Under the pieces are notes generated by a model. That model had not been told where the DNA came from and made no database searches. It saw nothing but the letters and a program-made list of their open reading frames with translations. Of a DNA stretch of 20,624 nt, positions 16,457-20,624 are shown in pieces (position 1 is the first letter of the stretch; every line of letters starts with the position of its first letter). Both the position numbers and the translations under genes were made by a program. The DNA comes from Opitutia bacterium UBA7876 (GTDB lineage: Bacteria; Verrucomicrobiota; Verrucomicrobiia; Opitutales; Seribacteraceae). The stretch is taken from positions 63,985 through 84,608 of the forward strand of contig DLRY01000020.1 in assembly GCA_002500665.1 (NCBI GenBank), given 5' to 3'.

Positions 16457-17695
16457 TCAGCGGAATTCCCTCCTGTGCCGATAAACGCTCTGAACCATAC
16501 CAAGCATGACGAAACAAGTAACAAGGAAGGAACCGCCGTAACTGAGGAACGGCAAGGGCAAGCCCGTTATCGGGGTGATCCCGATGGTCATACCTACGTT
16601 GATGAAGACATGCGTCATCAACAAGACGGAAACGCCGACGGCAAGCATGCTGCCGAACCGGTCGGACGACTTTGCCGCAACCTTCAGGCATCCGAAGATG
16701 ACTAAGAGGAAAGCGCAAAGCGCGACCAAACATCCCAGTGTGCCGGATTCCTCGGCCAAGACCGCAAAAATGAAATCATTATGCGCAACTGCGGGGGGAA
16801 GGTATCCCAACTTGGCCTGCATGCCGTCGCCAAGGCCCTTGCCCGTTATTCCACCAGTGGAAACGGCGATCAGTGCCTGGATTCGGTTCCAGTTTGCATC
16901 GACCCCGCCGGGGTCCTCGACTTTAGGCGCAAGGAAGGTTAGAATGCGTTTACGTTGATAGTCCTTGAGTGGTAGGAGAGACGTTTCCTCGTAGGCCGTG
17001 ACGGCTTCGGAGGGACGCGGATTCTCGAGTTTATATTGATAGTAGCGAAAGACGTCGTACCCCAGCACGCCAACCATGACCACGAACACGAGGGAGGTGG
17101 TCACAAAAAAACGAGTGGGTATGCGGGCGACGTACAAGATTGAAAAGGCAATTGGTGGAAATACCATTGTCGATCCTAAGTCGGGTTGCAGGAAAATCAA
17201 GAACATTGGTAGGGCGAAGCAACCAGAAAGCTTGAGAATGCCTCGCAGGGAATCGCGCATATTGCCTACCTTGGAACGGGCCAGAATGCTTGCTCCAAGG
17301 ACCATCGTGGCCCATTTGGCCGCCTCCGAGGGCTGGATCTTGAAGGGACCTAGGTCGATCCACCTGCGGGCGCCGTAGATAACGGGCCCGAAAAAGACCA
17401 TGCAGAGGGCCAGGATGGCAAGCAGGTAGAAGACGTGGGCGAATTTCATCCAGAAGTGGTAGTCGATTACGGAGAACGCCAGGTAGAGTGAAAAGCCGAT
17501 CACGCACCAGACGATCTGCATCTTCCACTGACTCCCCCCGACGTAGGCTTGGGCGGAATGAATGAAGAGCACGCTCATGATGCAAAGGATGACGAGGCTG
17601 ATTGGGGTCAGAAGATCCCAACGACCCTCCTCCGCGAGGTAGGCCTTGGCTTCCTTCTCGGCGGAAGGCAGGTCGATCCTCTTATCCGGTATCAT
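16457..17695 (-). CDS. rodA: RodA, SEDS peptidoglycan glycosyltransferase
   Basis: 412-residue polytopic membrane protein with about ten hydrophobic helices. SEDS signatures: GPVIYGARRWIDLGPFKIQPSE (first loop, with the ARRWI pattern), FLQPDLGST, a large extracellular loop with GKGLGDGMQAKLGYLPPAVAHNDFIFAVLAEE where Asp307 matches the conserved catalytic aspartate, and the C-terminal PITGLPLPFLSYGGS. It polymerises lipid II into glycan strands for cell elongation together with a class B PBP, which is not in this window. RodA rather than FtsW is favoured by the GLPLPFLSYGGS context and lateral-wall gene content, but the two are close. The ATG at 17695 overlaps the upstream 111-residue gene by 14 bases and is preceded by a GGGGGGA Shine-Dalgarno-like block. 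Confidence 0.92.
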   Translation of the reverse strand: MIPDKRIDLPSAEKEAKAYLAEEGRWDLLTPISLVILCIMSVLFIHSAQAYVGGSQWKMQIVWCVIGFSLYLAFSVIDYHFWMKFAHVFYLLAILALCMVFFGPVIYGARRWIDLGPFKIQPSEAAKWATMVLGASILARSKVGNMRDSLRGILKLSGCFALPMFLIFLQPDLGSTMVFPPIAFSILYVARIPTRFFVTTSLVFVVMVGVLGYDVFRYYQYKLENPRPSEAVTAYEETSLLPLKDYQRKRILTFLAPKVEDPGGVDANWNRIQALIAVSTGGITGKGLGDGMQAKLGYLPPAVAHNDFIFAVLAEESGTLGCLVALCAFLLVIFGCLKVAAKSSDRFGSMLAVGVSVLLMTHVFINVGMTIGITPITGLPLPFLSYGGSFLVTCFVMLGMVQSVYRHRREFR

Positions 17696-18017
17696 CCGTC
17701 ATCCCCCCGTCACCCTCTTGTCGTCCTAGAAAATAGGCCGACAGTTCCTCCCATTCCTCCTTCAGGCTCTCCCTGCCCTTGGCCGGTTTCCCCGCACGCC
17801 TGTACCAGTACCCAGCGTTTCCCAAGTCTCCCTCCACACGGTGAAGGTAAGCGTGAATCCAGTCTCCGTCTCGGGTACCCTCATCCTGAGCGATGTCATG
17901 AGCACGGTCCCAGTCTCCCTTGGCTTCCCACCATAGTGCCTGCAGGCAGTCATACATTTCACCCGACGGCTGATCATTCTCCCTGACGTCGGATAAAAAG
18001 TCGCTCACGTTCTTCAT
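17682..18017 (-). CDS. Conserved protein of unknown function (small, WxAKGDWDxAH type)
   Basis: 111 residues, no signal peptide or membrane helix, so cytoplasmic. The distinctive core is CLQALWWEAKGDWDRAHDIAQDE, then DGDWIHAYLHRVEGDLGNAGYWYRRAGKP. It looks like two short helical hairpins with TPR-like character. I recognise this as a small widespread bacterial family without an assigned function, recalled from general familiarity rather than a search. The tail (about 85-111) is acidic. It overlaps the start of rodA by 14 bases, so expression is probably coupled. The start is the ATG at 18017, 34 bases after the methyltransferase stop. Confidence 0.75.
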   Translation of the reverse strand: MKNVSDFLSDVRENDQPSGEMYDCLQALWWEAKGDWDRAHDIAQDEGTRDGDWIHAYLHRVEGDLGNAGYWYRRAGKPAKGRESLKEEWEELSAYFLGRQEGDGGMTDDTG

Positions 18018-18051
18018 GCGGACATAGAACTAGAAAACTTCGGCGGAAGGA

Positions 18052-18801
18052 TCAAGTTTGGAGTCGCCTCCATCGCGATCCCAGGGAAACGGAATACTGG
18101 AATTTCCTTCGGTGTTCGCGAATCACGAAGGGGATTTCCTTTCTGTGCTCCCTCGCGAAGGAAGGTTCGAGAATCCTTCCGAGGGCATCCTCCGAATCCC
18201 CCGAGCCGAGCCAATGATCCCGCGGGGTGAATTCTTCCAGCCATGTAAAGGGGGTGGTGAGCAAAAGCTGTCCGCCGGGCTTCACGAGCGTGCTCAGTCT
18301 ATCGAGAAAAAGACGGGGATCGGGCAAGCGGCAAAGCAGGTTGGCTGCATGCACGACGTCGAAGGAACCCAAGCCGGACGGGAGGTCGCAGGCATCTCCT
18401 ACCTCGAATTCGGCCTTCGACCCCTCGGCAGGCGAAACGGTGGCCGTAGCGGAGCGGAAGGAGTCTCCTTCCTCCCGGAAGCGATAGCTCAAGCTCCCCT
18501 TTTGAAGAAGCTCTTTCGCGGCCCGTATGAAGGAGTCCGAGAAATCAATTCCCTTCACCCGGGAGCAATGGCTGGTCAGCTCGATAGTCGAACGACCGAC
18601 GGCGCACCCGACGTCCAGCCCATGGGCTCCTTCTCCCAAGGTCGCGGGATCGATCAATTCGGATACCGTCCGCACGGGGAAACCGACCGCTTCCGACGGG
18701 CCCGCGGGCCAAGGCATGAGGTCAGCGGCGGAGCCATAGTGAAAGAGCATGTATTCGCCCAGCAGGTCGGGCGATTCGTAGAGATTGGAGGTAGCTCTCA
18801 A
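18052..18801 (-). CDS. Putative 4-mercaptohistidine N1-methyltransferase (OvoA C-terminal domain type)
   Basis: 249 residues, a SAM-dependent Rossmann methyltransferase. It matches the C-terminal domain of ovothiol synthase OvoA along its length: NLYESPDLLGEYMLFHYGSA at the start, FPVRTVSELID, motif I LDVGCAVGRS (62-71), GIDFSDSFIRAA, EFEVGDACDLP, DVVHAANLLCRLPDP, LVKPGGQLLLTTPFTWLEEF and the final PFVIREHRRKFQYSV. In OvoA this domain methylates the imidazole of 5-mercaptohistidine (named 4-mercaptohistidine in the family title) to yield ovothiol. Here it is a separate gene and no sulfoxide synthase or OvoB lyase is present nearby. The start was chosen as TTG at 18801: it precedes the conserved NLYE segment, has AGGA six bases upstream overlapping the xylB stop, and lies 8 bases after that stop. 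The later ATG (18747) would delete conserved sequence. Confidence 0.88.
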   Translation of the reverse strand: MRATSNLYESPDLLGEYMLFHYGSAADLMPWPAGPSEAVGFPVRTVSELIDPATLGEGAHGLDVGCAVGRSTIELTSHCSRVKGIDFSDSFIRAAKELLQKGSLSYRFREEGDSFRSATATVSPAEGSKAEFEVGDACDLPSGLGSFDVVHAANLLCRLPDPRLFLDRLSTLVKPGGQLLLTTPFTWLEEFTPRDHWLGSGDSEDALGRILEPSFAREHRKEIPFVIREHRRKFQYSVSLGSRWRRLQT

Positions 18802-18809
18802 CCCGCTTC

Positions 18810-20330
18810 CTACCCTTCCGAGGATTCCGAGATGGACTTGAAGGCGTCCTTCAGGGCCGGGTAGAGCGAACGGTAGATCGAGTAGTATTTGCCATAGGCT
18901 CCACGCTGCTCGCCAGGCTCCACCGATTCGGTTTTCCGAATCCATTTGCCACAGGCAGACTCGACCGAGGGATGAGCCCCGCATCCGACTGCAGCCAGCA
19001 CGGCTGCCCCGTAGGCCGCTCCCTCGATGGCGTTGACCATGGAACAGCGGGAGGAGAGGACATCGGCAAGCATTTGCCTCCAGAGTGCGGAACGGGTCCC
19101 CCCGCCCGAAAGAATGATTTCCTCGGGAGAGACGCCGAGGCCCCTCATGAGCTCGAGGGAATCGTTAAGGCCGAACGAGACTCCCTCCAGTACGGATCGA
19201 GTAAGGTGCCTCTTTTCATGGCGTACGCTCAATCCGACGAAGCAACCGCGGGCGTGCGGATCGGGATGAGGGGTGCGCTCACCCGAAAGATAAGGCAGGA
19301 AAACCAAACCTTCCGAGCCCGGAGGAACGTCCTGAGCGGGAGCGGTAAGCAGGTCGTAGGCGTTCTCCCCACCGTTATCCTCGATTGCCTGCTCTTCCCG
19401 GCCTAGCTGGTTCTTGTACCACTGAAAGGATCCCGCCGCCGAGAGCATGACACCCATCAGGTGCCACTTCCCGGGTACGGCGTGACAGAAGGCATGCAGC
19501 TTGCCCTGAGGCTCGACCCGATACTCATCGCTCTGGGCGAAAACCACCCCGCTCGTACCGAGGGTTGCCGAGACCATTCCCTCGCGCACGATTCCGCAAC
19601 CGACCGCCTGGGCGGCCTGATCCCCTCCCCCGGCGATCACCGGCGTACCTACGGGAAGTCCGGTCGATTCGGAAGCGGCCTGGGAGACCTTGGCCGTGGC
19701 CTCGGTGGATTCCGTGACCTCGGGCAGCCAGCGAAGGGGCCATTCCAGGGCATCGAGCATCTCCTGAGACCATTTGCGGGCCCCGACGTCGAGAAGGGAA
19801 GTGCCGGATGCATCCGAGACGTCCGTGAAGAATTCGGCAGTCAGCCGCCAGCGGATGAAATCCTTGGGAAGAACAACCTTGTCGATGGACGAGAAAAGTT
19901 CCGGTTCGTTCTTCTTCAGCCAGAGGATCTTGGGGGCAGTGAAACCGGCCAGGACGGGGTTGCCCGTAATCCTTAGGACCTCGCTTTCTCCGACCATCCG
20001 AGTAATCTCCTCGCACTCGCCGAAGGAGCGCTGATCATTCCACATGATGCAGGGACGCAAGACCTCCCCCTTTCCGTCAAGGGCAACCATGCCGTGCATC
20101 TGACCGGTCAGGCCGACTGCCGCGATCTCACCCGGTTCGATCCCCTCGAGAAGGGAACGTACGGCATCCCGGGTAGCTTTCCACCAGACCTCCGGATCCG
20201 TCTCCGCCCACATGGGGCGGGGGGTCTGAAAAGGGTACTCGGGCGTGGCCGAGCGTGCGACTTCCCCATCTTCAGAGACGAGTAGCGCCTTGACCGAAGA
20301 GGTACCGATATCTAGTCCGACGTAATACAT
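18810..20330 (-). CDS. xylB: Xylulokinase
   Basis: 506 residues, the expected length for FGGY-family xylulokinase. Features: N-terminal phosphate-binding GLDIGTSSVKALLV, AVGLTGQMHGMVALD, MWNDQRS (97-102), VLPKDFIRWRLT, the catalytic aspartate in VIAGGGDQAAQAVG (Asp237), ATLGTSGVVF, GSEGLVFLPYLSGERTPHPDP and the adenosine motif LSGGGTRSALWRQMLADVL. It phosphorylates D-xylulose to xylulose 5-phosphate for the pentose phosphate pathway; the QMHG motif distinguishes it from glycerol or gluconate kinases. Xylose isomerase is not in the window. It starts with ATG at 20330 after AGGA (4-base spacing) and is first in the seven-gene minus-strand run. It diverges from a lipoprotein gene, which may be a substrate-binding protein. 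Confidence 0.95.
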   Translation of the reverse strand: MYYVGLDIGTSSVKALLVSEDGEVARSATPEYPFQTPRPMWAETDPEVWWKATRDAVRSLLEGIEPGEIAAVGLTGQMHGMVALDGKGEVLRPCIMWNDQRSFGECEEITRMVGESEVLRITGNPVLAGFTAPKILWLKKNEPELFSSIDKVVLPKDFIRWRLTAEFFTDVSDASGTSLLDVGARKWSQEMLDALEWPLRWLPEVTESTEATAKVSQAASESTGLPVGTPVIAGGGDQAAQAVGCGIVREGMVSATLGTSGVVFAQSDEYRVEPQGKLHAFCHAVPGKWHLMGVMLSAAGSFQWYKNQLGREEQAIEDNGGENAYDLLTAPAQDVPPGSEGLVFLPYLSGERTPHPDPHARGCFVGLSVRHEKRHLTRSVLEGVSFGLNDSLELMRGLGVSPEEIILSGGGTRSALWRQMLADVLSSRCSMVNAIEGAAYGAAVLAAVGCGAHPSVESACGKWIRKTESVEPGEQRGAYGKYYSIYRSLYPALKDAFKSISESSEG

Positions 20331-20517
20331 GAAATCCTAGCATCCAAATGGGACCGCACTTTGCAATGAGAATGCGTTGTTTTTGGTCTTTCTCCAAAAT
20401 CGAATAAGTTGGATTCACCCTTGACAGTATAAGTAAAACGTCAATTTTAGGAACAGTTGACCCAATCAACTGTAATCCAACCAAAATTATTAAACCAAAC
20501 AAAAGGAAATAGACGTG
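20331..20517. promoter_or_regulatory. Divergent intergenic region between xylB and lipoprotein gene
   Basis: This 187-base AT-richer gap must contain promoters for both directions. On the plus strand TTGACA (20421-20426) resembles a -35 box, and TATAAG (20428-20433) a -10 box, but they are not correctly spaced to work together; each would need a weaker partner. AAAAGGAAAT upstream of the ATG at 20518 provides a Shine-Dalgarno. No convincing boxes were seen for xylB. Confidence 0.4.
20453..20473. promoter_or_regulatory. Candidate operator: inverted repeat ACAGTTGA-5-TCAACTGT
   Basis: A perfect 8-base inverted repeat with a 5-base spacer (CCCAA) lies in the divergent gap, 45 bases upstream of the lipoprotein ATG. 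The length and symmetry fit binding of a dimeric regulator of sugar genes. No regulator gene is in the window. It is too AT-rich and lacks a T-run for a terminator. Confidence 0.45.
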
Positions 20518-20624
20518 ATGAAGACTCTTCTGACCATCTTAAGCATCCTTTCGTTGGCCCTCTTCGCTTCTTGCGGTGGTGGCGCGAGCGAGGGGGAAGA
20601 AAATAACGAGACCGGAGCCGAAAC
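20518..20624 (+). CDS. Lipoprotein, N-terminal fragment (runs off window)
   Basis: Begins with ATG at 20518 and is cut by the window edge after 35 codons. The predicted N-terminus has a short basic start, a hydrophobic core and a lipobox FASC with cysteine 19, followed by Gly-Gly and an acidic Glu/Asn linker (GASEGEENNE). This is typical of solute-binding lipoproteins of ABC transporters. With xylB divergent, a sugar-binding protein is the natural guess, but the mature domain is not visible. AAAAGGAAAT serves as Shine-Dalgarno; the GTG three bases earlier is an alternative start. Confidence 0.75.
   Translation, partial: MKTLLTILSILSLALFASCGGGASEGEENNETGAE

Noticed and set aside
18802..18984. 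N-terminal extension of the methyltransferase into xylB
   Set aside because: It overlaps the C-terminal xylulokinase sequence and adds residues not present in the OvoA C-terminal family.

Overview
The window looks like part of a chromosome from a Verrucomicrobiota-type bacterium, most plausibly a marine Opitutia-like lineage. This is inferred from gene families and style, not from a marker gene: a solitary Tat-exported DUF1501 protein, FecR-domain and RCC1/cadherin surface proteins, a tryptophan-rich C-terminal domain, a stand-alone mercaptohistidine methyltransferase of the OvoA C-terminal family, high GC, and many genes without a clear Shine-Dalgarno, several of them using GTG or TTG starts.

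Layout. Positions 53-87 hold a bidirectional hairpin terminator. From 89 to about 6468 (minus strand) lies an envelope cassette transcribed from a giant RCC1/cadherin protein, through a FecR-domain protein coupled by an ATGA overlap, to a small BamE-like lipoprotein. A tRNA-Ser(GCU) gene with encoded CCA (6486-6578) sits directly upstream of it. A DUF1501 gene (minus) and an AhpD-like gene (plus) diverge from about 8.1 kb. The AhpD-like gene meets a membrane-anchored YiiX-type papain-like hydrolase tail to tail on a shared CTAG. Upstream of the hydrolase is a Sel1-repeat protein. A double-ACT protein (plus) follows.

From 20330 down to 11579 seven minus-strand genes are packed with gaps or overlaps of a few to about 60 bases and probably form one operon: xylulokinase (xylB), mercaptohistidine N1-methyltransferase, a small conserved protein of unknown function, rodA, an RNase E/G, a glycerate kinase fused to a DUF2062 membrane domain, and a NamZ-like (DUF1343) exo-muramidase. 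The operon therefore mixes sugar-acid and pentose phosphorylation with cell-wall elongation, muropeptide turnover and RNA processing. At the right edge a lipoprotein gene starts divergently from xylB; the 187-base gap between them contains an 8-5-8 inverted repeat that could be an operator.

No transposase, integrase, CRISPR array, rRNA or toxin-antitoxin pair was seen. No stretch above 300 bases lacks a gene. The least conventional items are the glycerate kinase-DUF2062 fusion, the orphan OvoA-type methyltransferase, and the seven-blade RCC1 / five-cadherin / Trp-rich protein coupled to FecR. I did not find convincing evidence for an entirely new defence or mobile system.
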